From the NCBI GenBank assembly GCA_947074275.1, contig CAMTPA010000035.1:1-32922 (forward strand): a stretch of 32,922 bases of DNA. The letters run 5' to 3'. The notes below the pieces were generated by a model. It searched no databases. It saw only the letters and a program-made list of their open reading frames with translations, and had not been told where the DNA came from. Shown here one piece after another: positions 8,401 to 15,335 of this stretch. Positions within the stretch are counted from its first letter, which is position 1. Every line of letters begins with the position of its first letter. The stretch comes from an uncultured Bacteroides sp. GTDB lineage: Bacteria; Bacteroidota; Bacteroidia; Bacteroidales; Bacteroidaceae. Made by a program: the position numbers and the translations under genes.

Positions 8401-8421
8401 TTAGAAAAGTTGAACCAATAA
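5413..8421 (+). CDS. Large secreted tetratricopeptide-repeat protein
   Basis: 1002 residues. A Sec signal peptide (1-22, ending VASA before Gln) is followed by an almost continuous alpha-helical solenoid of TPR-like units. Recurrent signatures include LYEEGKQMF, YxxGxxYYRLGQLAKA, YPNSPYA and AYxxLLxKFPxSP. The repeated P-N/D-SPYA and ALYYRG segments recall the TPR protein family paired with outer-membrane components in Bacteroidota. It should be periplasmic or outer-membrane-associated and act as a protein-binding scaffold; no enzymatic motif is seen. The next gene, an outer-membrane barrel, begins 14 bp after the stop, so the pair probably works together at the outer membrane. The specific process is unknown to me. 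Confidence 0.88.
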   Translation: MNKRVSRFICALLCSFPVVASAQNVYKPTSPLNLYEEGKQMFLQKQYAAASTTLQSFVAQMPQSAQLEEAEYMLVCTAYELKNPNCAKMLMSYLKNYPDTPYANRIYALMGACDFYKRDFQAAIELFGLSKLYLLNNEEREQMTYMLATCYLETGNLQEAAVWFEMLKESSRTYANDCTYYLSYIRYVQKRYDEAFNGFASLQNNSKYRSLVPYYIAEIYLIKGDYSKAFETAQNYLKAYPNNEYTTEMYRILGESLYERRQYSEAIKALDYYVEHTTQPRRDALYMLGMAYYQTGVNSKAAEYLSRATTVKDALTQNAYLHSGLAYLNLAERNKARMAFEQAANMNFNAQIKEQAAYNYALSLHETSYSGFGESVVAFEKFLNDYPNSPYNEMVSNYLVELYLTTRSYDAALQSIERIKQPDRRILEAKQRILFQLGTQSFANSNFQQAIGYLDQSIALGQYNQQTRAEALYWRGEAYYRLGQLAKAEQDFKQYLQLSTPAQSTMYALACYNLGYIAFNQKQYNEARNYFVRYNELAQKDNIALIADANNRIADTYLKNRQFDEAKHYYANAENINAEAGDYAFYQMALVAGLQKDYTGKITLLNRLMGKYPNSPYAVNAIYEKGRSYVLLENNAQAINAYNELLSKFPASPLSRKAAAEIGLLYYQDGAYDKAIAAYKQVVQQFPGSEEARLAMLDLKSIYVDMNRIEEFAALANSMPGSFHFDASEQDSLTYIAAEKIFIRGRIEEAKGSFQRYLQSYPQGAFLLNAHYYLCRIADEQKNQDQVLQHSGELLKYPDSPYAEEALLMRATVLFNQRQFAEALHNYNQLREKTMLPDRRILAETGMLRSAQQMKDDVEIINAATILLNESKLSPELNNEALYYRAKAYLNHGAESYAMDDLRQLSKDTRNLYGAEAKYLLANQLYKGGKHKEAEKVLLNYIDQSTPHIYWLARSFVLLSDVYVAMGKKEDARQYLLSLQQNYAPDDDIPVMIRTRLEKLNQ

Positions 8422-8434
8422 ACCACAGCTTACA

Positions 8435-10075
8435 ATGAATCGATATACATACATCGCTCTGCTACTTAGCATAGTTCCTTTTATCGCAACTGCTCAAACA
8501 CATCCCAAAGACAGCACGCTGAACCGGGTAATGGTAGTGGAGCACGAGTACACGCCCGAAATTATCGACGCTATCAAGATCAATGTGCTACCACAGATAG
8601 AGCCACCAGTAGTGACCAAAAAAGCGGTAGAGTATGCAGTTAGTTCATCGCCTGCTACCGAGATTCCTGCCGAAACGATGCAACCCTTTATTGGCGAAGA
8701 ATCTCAACCACGCCCTAAAACGGGATTGATTCGCGCGGGTGCTGGCAATGGGGGGAACATTGATGTTTTGGGCAATTATCTATTTCAAATTAGCCCAAAA
8801 GATGAGTTGGATGTTTTCTTTGAGATGGAAGGCAGAAAAGGCAACTTGGACTATACAGGATATGATTTTGAAAAGCTGAAATGGAAATCGCACTATTACC
8901 GCACACGGGCAGCCATCAACTATCTGCACCGTTTCGACAAGGTAGAGATGAACGTAGCCGGACGTTTTGGGCTGAGCAATTTCAATTACTCCCCACTTAA
9001 CTGGGACGGCAAACAGAAACTCACATCGGGCGATTTTCATTTTGCAGTAAAATCTGCCGAAAAAGAGCAGTCCATTCAGTTTGAAGCAGAAACCAATTAC
9101 CTGATTTACCAACGTAAGCTCAACTTGTTCAACTATGGAGCAATGACCGAAAACCGTATCAAAACACGTGGAAATGTATGGGGGAATATCAACGAGAACC
9201 AACAAATAGGTGTAGTACTCGAAATGAATAACCTGCTCTATCAAGGCGAAGGATTGAAAGACTATACCACCGTCGACTTGAACCCCTACTATCACATCAA
9301 CAACGGAACTTGGAATGTGCGCATCGGTGCCAATGTCGATTTTTCATTGGGCAGAGGAACGGCTTTACGCATATCGCCCAACGTGGTGGCCGAATGTGCT
9401 TTTGGAGGAAGCTACGCCTTCTATCTGCAAGCCAAAGGAGGAAGAGTGCTCAATGATTTCAGGCAATTGGAAATATACAACCCATACGCCAACATCCGCG
9501 ACCAACTACCCAACACCTACGAACAAGTGAACGCATCGGTAGGCATCAAGGGAAGTCCTGTCACTGGGCTTTGGTTTCATATTTTCGGAGGATACCAAAA
9601 CTTAAAGGACGACTTATACATCACTACTTCAGTCACCAATATGGCAAGCTCTACACTTCTATACGATGCCGCTACATACGACACCAACAATACCGAAAAC
9701 GCTTACGGAGGAGTTGCTATCAGCTACGATTACAGAGGAATGTTTCGCATAGCCACCGCCGCCACCTACCGTCATTGGAGAGGTGACGACAAGTGGGCTT
9801 TGGTTTTCAAACCCCGCCTTGAAGTAGATGCGAATATGGAGTACAACCCAGTGAGCAAGTTACTGATTAACATCGGTTATCGATATGTAGAGCGTACCAA
9901 AACAATTGGAGTGCCTTCCATCAATAATTTGTATGCAGGGATAAGCTACGATTTCTTTAAAGGAATTTCCATTTATGGCAAGATAGATAACATCTTGAAC
10001 AAAAAGTATAATTGGGAGTTCGATTATCAAGCACAAGGGTTGAACTTCATAGGCGGACTTAGCTTTCAGTTCTGA
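8435..10075 (+). CDS. Outer-membrane beta-barrel (TonB-dependent-receptor-like, no plug)
   Basis: 546 residues. A signal peptide (1-20, FIATAQ) is followed by a soluble stretch of about 70 residues, then alternating amphipathic strands rich in aromatics and Gly from residue about 95 to the end, finishing with LSFQF, the terminal Phe typical of BamA-inserted barrels. It resembles proteins annotated as TonB-dependent receptors in Bacteroidota, but it is much shorter than a true receptor and I see no plug domain or clear TonB box, so active transport is doubtful. It is co-transcribed with the large TPR protein (14 bp gap), which suggests a two-part outer-membrane assembly. The gene ends before a long hairpin facing a convergent gene. 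Confidence 0.82.
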   Translation: MNRYTYIALLLSIVPFIATAQTHPKDSTLNRVMVVEHEYTPEIIDAIKINVLPQIEPPVVTKKAVEYAVSSSPATEIPAETMQPFIGEESQPRPKTGLIRAGAGNGGNIDVLGNYLFQISPKDELDVFFEMEGRKGNLDYTGYDFEKLKWKSHYYRTRAAINYLHRFDKVEMNVAGRFGLSNFNYSPLNWDGKQKLTSGDFHFAVKSAEKEQSIQFEAETNYLIYQRKLNLFNYGAMTENRIKTRGNVWGNINENQQIGVVLEMNNLLYQGEGLKDYTTVDLNPYYHINNGTWNVRIGANVDFSLGRGTALRISPNVVAECAFGGSYAFYLQAKGGRVLNDFRQLEIYNPYANIRDQLPNTYEQVNASVGIKGSPVTGLWFHIFGGYQNLKDDLYITTSVTNMASSTLLYDAATYDTNNTENAYGGVAISYDYRGMFRIATAATYRHWRGDDKWALVFKPRLEVDANMEYNPVSKLLINIGYRYVERTKTIGVPSINNLYAGISYDFFKGISIYGKIDNILNKKYNWEFDYQAQGLNFIGGLSFQF

Positions 10076-10104
10076 TTTGCAGTAAACGAACATTCGTTTC
10101 ACAC

Positions 10105-10164
10105 CTCTATATAATACTGGGGTTGGCAGATAAGCATATCTACCAACCCCAGTATTATATAGAG
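10105..10164. terminator. Long hairpin between convergent genes (probable bidirectional terminator)
   Basis: A 22-bp perfect inverted repeat (10105-10126 with 10143-10164) continues through one C.A mismatch into a 5-bp inner stem (AGATA 10128-10132 with TATCT 10137-10141) and a four-base loop. The arms carry CTGGGGTTGG and CCAACCCCAG. It sits between the stop codons of a rightward and a leftward gene. There is no T tract on either strand, so it may act as a transcript-end stabiliser instead of, or as well as, a terminator. A smaller inverted repeat (AAACGA 10084-10089 with TCGTTT 10094-10099) lies next to it. Confidence 0.7.
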
Positions 10165-10186
10165 AGAGCATTTGCTGTATTTGGAG

Positions 10187-11566
10187 CTACTTGTGTGAAT
10201 GCCCCACTGCGCTTGGAGCTTGGTCTACCACCCCACCTATGCTGACGTTGCTGAACTCAATCCCCTCGGCATTGGTCAGACTCATTGCGATGCGTGCCGT
10301 GTCTATCACCACCTCACTAAAGCGGAAGTTGCGCACGGGCAGCTCGGCAAACCCTTGTATAATAATACCACCAGCATCCGCTTTACGGCATTTTAAATTC
10401 TCCACATACACATCTTGAATATCGGTAGCAAAGCCCTCGCCTTGTCCGTGGTAGAAAGAGGTGACGTAAAAGCAATCTTCCACGTGACCGAACTCCACGT
10501 TATTCACATACACATCTTTAATATACCCTCCCCTATCAGGGTTCGATTTCAGGTAAATGCCTCGCTTCACATAGCCGCCGTAGCTGCAATTTTCTACAAA
10601 CACATTGCGCACGCCAGCCGACATTTCGCTACCAATCACCACACCGTGCAGCCCCTTGAAGCGGCAGTTGCGGACAATGATGTTTTCGGATGGAGTGGCG
10701 GTTCGTCTACCCTCGTAGTCGCGTCCGGCTTTGATAGCCACATTGTCGTCGCTGTTGTCGAAGTTGATATTCTCAATCAGCACATTGCGCGAATACTCGG
10801 GGTCGATGCCGTCGTTGTTGGCATTGCGAGCAATGAAGTTGATTGCACGAAACGTGGCGTTTTCGGACTGAAGCAAATGGATGCACCAAAATGGTGAGTC
10901 GGTAATGGTGACATCCTCCACCAAGATGTTTTTGCATCGGAAGAATTGAATCATCTGCGGACGAAGCAAATGCCCCGCACCAAATTGTCGTTCCTCGAAA
11001 GGCGTGTTACTATGGTTCATCTCTCGGCTCAGCATTTGAGACTCTTTCTGGTCTTTGCGCCAAGTGGCGAAAGTCTCCGCCGATTGTCCGTCAAGCGTTC
11101 CTTTGCCAATGATAGATACATTCTCCTTTTCGTAAGCATAGATAAAAGGACTGTAATTGTAAAGAAACGTACCTTCCCACGAAGTAAACACTGCAGGCAG
11201 ATACTTTTCGGGATTGGAGCCAAATACAATGCGAGCACCCTCTTGTATATCAAGACACACATTACTCTCTAAATGGAGCGGCCCGTCTACAAAATAATCA
11301 CCGGGAGGCACAATGATATGGATTCCACCTTTGCGGGCAGACATCGCAATCAACTTATCGAATACAGGCTTGGCATCTGTTTTTCCATCGGCTTTTGCGC
11401 CATAGCGTGTGATGACCGCGCTGTATGTGGGAGTGACAGGTGCTTTGATCTCCGATAATATTTTCGCCATCTTCTCTTGGCGAGTAGCTTGCGCAAGTGC
11501 ATCAGTGGAAGTGTTCGTTAAGCAAAGGAACAATGCCACAACAAATGGTATTTTATAGGTTTTCAT
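10187..11566 (-). CDS. Glycoside hydrolase family 28 (polygalacturonase-type) enzyme
   Basis: 459 residues with a signal peptide (about 1-26) and a right-handed parallel beta-helix. The GH28 catalytic signatures are in order: NNDGID with D252, SDDNVAIKAG with D273-D274, GLHGVVIGSE with H307, and RGIYLK (R335 to K340). The N-terminal YGAKADGKTD segment is the pectate-lyase-type start common to these proteins. Expected activity is inverting hydrolysis of galacturonic-acid-containing pectin in the periplasm or outside the cell; exo- or endo-mode, and homogalacturonan versus rhamnogalacturonan, cannot be told. It stands alone, without SusC/D neighbours, under its own promoter. Confidence 0.93.
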   Translation of the reverse strand: MKTYKIPFVVALFLCLTNTSTDALAQATRQEKMAKILSEIKAPVTPTYSAVITRYGAKADGKTDAKPVFDKLIAMSARKGGIHIIVPPGDYFVDGPLHLESNVCLDIQEGARIVFGSNPEKYLPAVFTSWEGTFLYNYSPFIYAYEKENVSIIGKGTLDGQSAETFATWRKDQKESQMLSREMNHSNTPFEERQFGAGHLLRPQMIQFFRCKNILVEDVTITDSPFWCIHLLQSENATFRAINFIARNANNDGIDPEYSRNVLIENINFDNSDDNVAIKAGRDYEGRRTATPSENIIVRNCRFKGLHGVVIGSEMSAGVRNVFVENCSYGGYVKRGIYLKSNPDRGGYIKDVYVNNVEFGHVEDCFYVTSFYHGQGEGFATDIQDVYVENLKCRKADAGGIIIQGFAELPVRNFRFSEVVIDTARIAMSLTNAEGIEFSNVSIGGVVDQAPSAVGHSHK

Positions 11567-11590
11567 ACGAAATAAAAATTATGTTCTCAA

Positions 11591-11622
11591 CAAAACTACA
11601 CACAATAATCGGCTTGTGCAAA
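11591..11622 (-). promoter_or_regulatory. Promoter of the GH28 gene
   Basis: Read leftward, TTTG (11622-11619), 20 bases, then TAGTTTTG (11598-11591) fits the Bacteroidota consensus TTTG-N19-21-TAnnTTTG exactly. The start site would be near 11585, about 20 bases before the ATG at 11566. Confidence 0.75.
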
Positions 11623-11867
11623 TGGTGTCCACACTGTCTCAATCTCAAGCTCTTTCATTATAGTTCGATTCTGACGGTTGAGATTAACCTTATCCTCAAA
11701 AACTCAACAAGAATAATATCCGCATAGCCTTTGTAGTTTTTCAAGATGAACAAACAAATTCTCTAACTCATTATAGATGTCCCATCTTAAATTAAATAGC
11801 TGAAGCAAAAACAAGACATTCAGCTCTATATGTAACATAGAGTGGAAAAGATGTAACACATTAATCG

Positions 11868-11896
11868 TTTGTTCAGTCGATAAATCAATAGTTTTG
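11868..11896 (+). promoter_or_regulatory. Promoter of the transglutaminase-like lipoprotein
   Basis: TTTG (11868-11871), 17 bases, then TAGTTTTG (11889-11896). The -7 box is a perfect TAnnTTTG match; spacing is slightly short. It would leave a leader of about 90 bases before the ATG at 11994. Confidence 0.55.
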
Positions 11897-11993
11897 CATA
11901 TAAAATTTAACAAGCAACATTCAAATGCAATCTTAAGAAGCTTTTTTAATTTAAGTCAAATAACAGTTTAAGATAAACGTAATCTTAATCCAT

Positions 11994-13946
11994 ATGATGA
12001 GAACTTATATCCTGCCATTATTACTTACCATAATAGCTACTGCATCTTGCAGGCAAAATTCGGCTTTAGAGTCATCCTTGCAATATGCGGGCGATAATCG
12101 TACGGAGCTGGAAAAGGTGATAGCACACTACTCCATAGATGTGGCAGATTCTTTAAAACTCAAAGCTGCTGAATTCTTAATCATAAATATGCCTGGACAT
12201 TACTCTTATAACTGCACAGATATAGACAGCTACTATGCTGAGATAGAGGATGTAATGGAAATGAAGCAAATAAGTCCTAAAGAAAAAAAAGTGATAATTG
12301 ATGAAATCGCAAACAATTATCCAGCGATAGCGAAAAAAATAATTGAAGACATTCATATAATAACTTCTGAATACCTGATATACAACATTGATAAAGCATT
12401 TGATTCTTGGCAAACCAAACCTTGGGCACAACATCTTACATTCAATCAGTTTTGTGAATATATATTACCATATAAAGTTGCAGAGCTACAGAAATTTGAC
12501 TCTTGGAGGGATACCTTATCTCATCGGTTTGCAGTTTCATTTGAAACACTTAATTCTAATGACGATGACCGAAATTCTACATACACTGCTTCCCGATACC
12601 TGAACTACTACATAGGGTGTACAATTACAGAACATCTCGAAGTTTCATTAAAATACCCGCTATTAAACTCCTCTATATACAAACTTGCATTTGGTTCGTG
12701 TAATGAATACACTTATCTTAATGTATCTATAAGTAGAAGTTTAGGCATTCCAGCATCGTTCGAATCAATTCCAATATGGGGCTATTATGGACCGGGAGGT
12801 CACGGTATGTTGTCATTTCTAAATGATAATGGAATGCGCTTTTTATATATATGGGGATTTGGAGGCTCTAATGAACCTGGAGCGTTTTTCCCAACCCGTC
12901 CAGTACCTAAAGTGTACCGTTTCGGCTATGCTAAAAATCGACGACACGAAACGTATTTACAAGAAGCAAAATATATTCATCCGCTTGTTAAAACATATCG
13001 CTTCTCGCAAGATGTAACCAATGAATTTATAGCAACAAGCAACTTGTCTATTCCTGTTTCAACAAAAGGCATCAAGGATAAATATGTATATCTGTGCCTT
13101 TTTGATGGACATAAATGGGAGACAATAGATTATGGTGAAATAAAAAAAGGACACGCTCATTTCAGAAATATAGGAAGGGATATAATTTATTTAGTGTATG
13201 GATACAATGGCGTTAGGTTAGTTCCTATATCTGACCCTTTTCTGCTGAAAACAAATGATTCAGTAGAGTATTATAAAGGAGACAAGTCTGATACAAGAAC
13301 AATTAGACTGTCTCGTAAATATCTGGTTGACTGGCATGTCGGAATGATGGAACAAAGGATAATTGGAGGAACAATAGAAGCATCCAATGATATTAATTTT
13401 ATACAGCATGAGGATTTATACAATATAGATTCCCTATACTACCCTGACAAAATAGAAATTACCCCCTCGAAACCATATCGTTACTGGAGATTTCGATCAG
13501 CCCAAAATAGTTTTTGCAGTTTAGCTGAGTTGCAGTTTTATGAGAATAGCATAGATTCACTTCCCGTCAAAGGTATTGCAATAGGTTCTCCACCGGAAAT
13601 GGGCTATGAAAGAGAGAATGTTTTTGATGGTGATTACTTGACTAGTTATACTAGCATTGCAGAAAACAACGCATGGATAGGCATAGATTTCGGTTCACCA
13701 AAAGCGATAAACAATGTCAGAATTATACCAAGAAGTGATGATAATCGAATTCATGTTGGAGATACATATAAATTAGAAGCATGGAGAGAGGGGGCATGGG
13801 AGATGATGGGTCTAAAGACGGCGCAAGATAATCAATTGTTTTTTGACTCTGTCCCAAACAATAGTGTATTGTTACTTACAAACCTAACCAGAGGCAAGCA
13901 AAAAAGGATATTTACATACACTAATGACAAACAAATATTCAGGTAA
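11994..13946 (+). CDS. Transglutaminase-like lipoprotein with C-terminal discoidin-type domain
   Basis: 650 residues. A lipoprotein signal ends at lipobox TASC (Cys19). An alpha-helical region (about 35-230) includes FCEYILPYKV and WRDTL, a signature I associate with Bacteroidota transglutaminase-like lipoproteins. A transglutaminase-like core follows: GSCNEYT with candidate nucleophile Cys236, SLGIPA, and GGHGMLSF with candidate His270. Residues about 490-640 resemble an F5/8 type C (discoidin) carbohydrate-binding fold (YWRFRS, LAELQFY, NVFDGD, WIGIDFG). The likely role is a surface protease, peptidase or amidase acting on glycan-linked substrates, which is inference. Start: two adjacent ATGs (11994, 11997). 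Composition is more AT-rich than the flanking core genes. Confidence 0.8.
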   Translation: MMRTYILPLLLTIIATASCRQNSALESSLQYAGDNRTELEKVIAHYSIDVADSLKLKAAEFLIINMPGHYSYNCTDIDSYYAEIEDVMEMKQISPKEKKVIIDEIANNYPAIAKKIIEDIHIITSEYLIYNIDKAFDSWQTKPWAQHLTFNQFCEYILPYKVAELQKFDSWRDTLSHRFAVSFETLNSNDDDRNSTYTASRYLNYYIGCTITEHLEVSLKYPLLNSSIYKLAFGSCNEYTYLNVSISRSLGIPASFESIPIWGYYGPGGHGMLSFLNDNGMRFLYIWGFGGSNEPGAFFPTRPVPKVYRFGYAKNRRHETYLQEAKYIHPLVKTYRFSQDVTNEFIATSNLSIPVSTKGIKDKYVYLCLFDGHKWETIDYGEIKKGHAHFRNIGRDIIYLVYGYNGVRLVPISDPFLLKTNDSVEYYKGDKSDTRTIRLSRKYLVDWHVGMMEQRIIGGTIEASNDINFIQHEDLYNIDSLYYPDKIEITPSKPYRYWRFRSAQNSFCSLAELQFYENSIDSLPVKGIAIGSPPEMGYERENVFDGDYLTSYTSIAENNAWIGIDFGSPKAINNVRIIPRSDDNRIHVGDTYKLEAWREGAWEMMGLKTAQDNQLFFDSVPNNSVLLLTNLTRGKQKRIFTYTNDKQIFR

Positions 13947-14104
13947 CTGTAATACAGAAACTGCGATTCTGAGTACAGGAATATCTAACTATTTTAGATA
14001 CAAAACATTCCAAATGATTAGAATTATAATACATTCCGTAATAATTAAAAATCAACGCAATATTTATTTGCAATGATAATTACTAATATTTAATATTATA
14101 AACA

Positions 14105-14386
14105 ATGAAAACAATTATTTCGTTCTTTCAATTATCTCTTTTAATCGTATTCTCCTTTTTGGTATTGAATAGTTGTCAAGGTGATGATTTTGTGCAATAT
14201 CCAACTTTTCTATTTATTGACAATACAAACAAAACCGATTTTTCATCTAATGAAATTCTCGTACTTAAAGAAGCAAGTCAAAGAATGTCTGATAATATTA
14301 TATTTGAAGGGGTAAAAATAAGAATTACAAAAACTGCTAAAGAATTAAATATAGATCAAGATTTATTTGATAAATGGAATTATTAA
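14105..14386 (+). CDS. N-terminal half of a frameshifted lipoprotein
   Basis: 93 codons, beginning with a lipoprotein signal (MKTIISFFQL..., lipobox LNSC, Cys24) and then an acidic QGDD. Charged text follows (SSNEILVLKEASQRMSDN, KTAKELNIDQDLFDKW), like the N-terminal region of small Bacteroidota lipoproteins. The frame stops at 14384-14386, while the overlapping +1 frame continues the protein (next entry) without an ATG. I therefore read the two as one roughly 270-residue lipoprotein broken by a single-base frameshift near 14370-14386. The sequence is very AT-rich, part of the foreign-looking block. Function unknown. Confidence 0.6.
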   Translation: MKTIISFFQLSLLIVFSFLVLNSCQGDDFVQYPTFLFIDNTNKTDFSSNEILVLKEASQRMSDNIIFEGVKIRITKTAKELNIDQDLFDKWNY

Positions 14387-14921
14387 ATACAACGACGGTA
14401 AAATAGATATTTCGAAATTTCCATCTACACCCTTAACTAGGTCTAATCCTGAATATGGAAATAGTGGAACCAGGGGTGGGAATTTTTTATGTGATATGGC
14501 TGCATATTCCGTTTATGGAACTTTAGGAACATTAGGTTGGAATTATTCTCAAAACTACTTTAGTATGTGGTATTTTGACAACAGAAGCAGTGTATATACA
14601 ATGTCAAAGAATGAATGGAACGCTGCTGCTCATTATGCACAACAATCGATAGGTAGTAGCTTTCAATGTAATCCTGTTTATATTAATGGACAGATTTATT
14701 ATGCTAATCAAGTTTCTTTCTATAATGCTAGTTATGATTTAGCACAATCTTATGGAACGGCAACAGTGTATTTTAATCAATACGGACAACCAGTCGGGTT
14801 TAAAGACACATATAATTTCAATCAAGGAAACAGAGGTTTTCCTGCAGAACAAGCCACAGGAATTATAAGGTCAATAGGAAGTGCTGGGAGATATGATATT
14901 AGATACGGTATATACAAATAG
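14367..14921 (+). CDS. C-terminal part of the frameshifted secreted protein
   Basis: An open frame of 184 codons whose only early start is a TTG at 14367, overlapping the preceding frame by 20 bases. It continues naturally from it: LNIDQDLFDKW joins NGIIKYNDGKIDISK. The body is Gly/Ser/Tyr/Asn-rich (GTRGGNFLCDMAAYSVYGT, NYSQNYFSMWYF, SFYNASYDLAQSYGTATVYF) and looks like a secreted beta-rich or glycine-rich protein. I recognise no domain. The GTRGG stretch at the domain border might be a processing site, which is speculative. The next gene starts 12 bases after the stop, suggesting shared expression with the membrane genes that follow. Confidence 0.6.
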   Translation: MINGIIKYNDGKIDISKFPSTPLTRSNPEYGNSGTRGGNFLCDMAAYSVYGTLGTLGWNYSQNYFSMWYFDNRSSVYTMSKNEWNAAAHYAQQSIGSSFQCNPVYINGQIYYANQVSFYNASYDLAQSYGTATVYFNQYGQPVGFKDTYNFNQGNRGFPAEQATGIIRSIGSAGRYDIRYGIYK

Positions 14922-14933
14922 GATTACTTTATT

Positions 14934-15335
14934 ATGAATTTTAACAGAGAACAATTATTGTACTGGTTATCCCCAATAATAGGAGCCATTCTTCAATTAG
15001 TAATACTAATTGTAGTTAGTTTTAATAGTGCAAGGCGAGACCCAGATGCTTCATTTGCTCTATTTGCATCATTTATATTAATCACATTGCTTGATATAGG
15101 TATAATAATTATATCGTATATATTCCTCTGGACGATAACTTCTTTAAAAAAACACTCCAAATTAACACTTGTAATTATGTTAATAACCTTTTTGTTGATA
15201 TGGACATTTGTTGGATTTGCAGCAGAAATATATAGAACAAGCATAGTATATATTGTATCATATATCATTTGGGTTATGCTCTATTTGACACCAATTCTTT
15301 TGGCAATTAAATTGTATGTCTTCAAAAATATGTAG
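14934..15335 (+). CDS. Small four-helix membrane protein, unknown function
   Basis: 133 residues with four predicted transmembrane helices, at about 10-30, 42-68, 77-99 and 107-128, separated by short charged loops (NSARRDPDA, TSLKKHSK). I recognise no family. It starts 12 bases after the preceding secreted-protein frame, and its last 20 bases overlap the start of the Wzy-like gene, so translation is probably coupled and the protein may partner that ligase in the inner membrane. Very AT-rich. Confidence 0.75.
   Translation: MNFNREQLLYWLSPIIGAILQLVILIVVSFNSARRDPDASFALFASFILITLLDIGIIIISYIFLWTITSLKKHSKLTLVIMLITFLLIWTFVGFAAEIYRTSIVYIVSYIIWVMLYLTPILLAIKLYVFKNM

Larger units (their letters stand above)
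11567..11993. other. Divergent AT-rich intergenic region
   Basis: 427 bp between the leftward GH28 gene and the rightward lipoprotein. It contains a promoter for each side (11591-11622 leftward, 11868-11896 rightward), a spaced inverted pair AATCTCAA (11641-11648) and TTGAGATT (11678-11685), a short hairpin CTCTAT (11824-11829) with ATAGAG (11837-11842), and a direct repeat ATGTAACA at 11830 and 11851, 21 bp apart. A 69-codon leftward frame at 11704-11913 has no protein-like character and I leave it out. Confidence 0.6.

Noticed and set aside
10187..11566. Polysaccharide utilisation locus around the GH28 gene
   Set aside because: No SusC/SusD pair or regulator is adjacent; the neighbours are an unrelated barrel and an AT-rich block.
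11704..11913. Leftward 69-codon open frame as a small gene
   Set aside because: AT-rich low-complexity residues, no promoter or homology that I recognise, and it overlaps promoter elements of the neighbours.
14360..14390. Programmed ribosomal frameshifting
   Set aside because: No slippery heptamer, stimulatory hairpin or internal Shine-Dalgarno is evident; a plain frameshift mutation is simpler.
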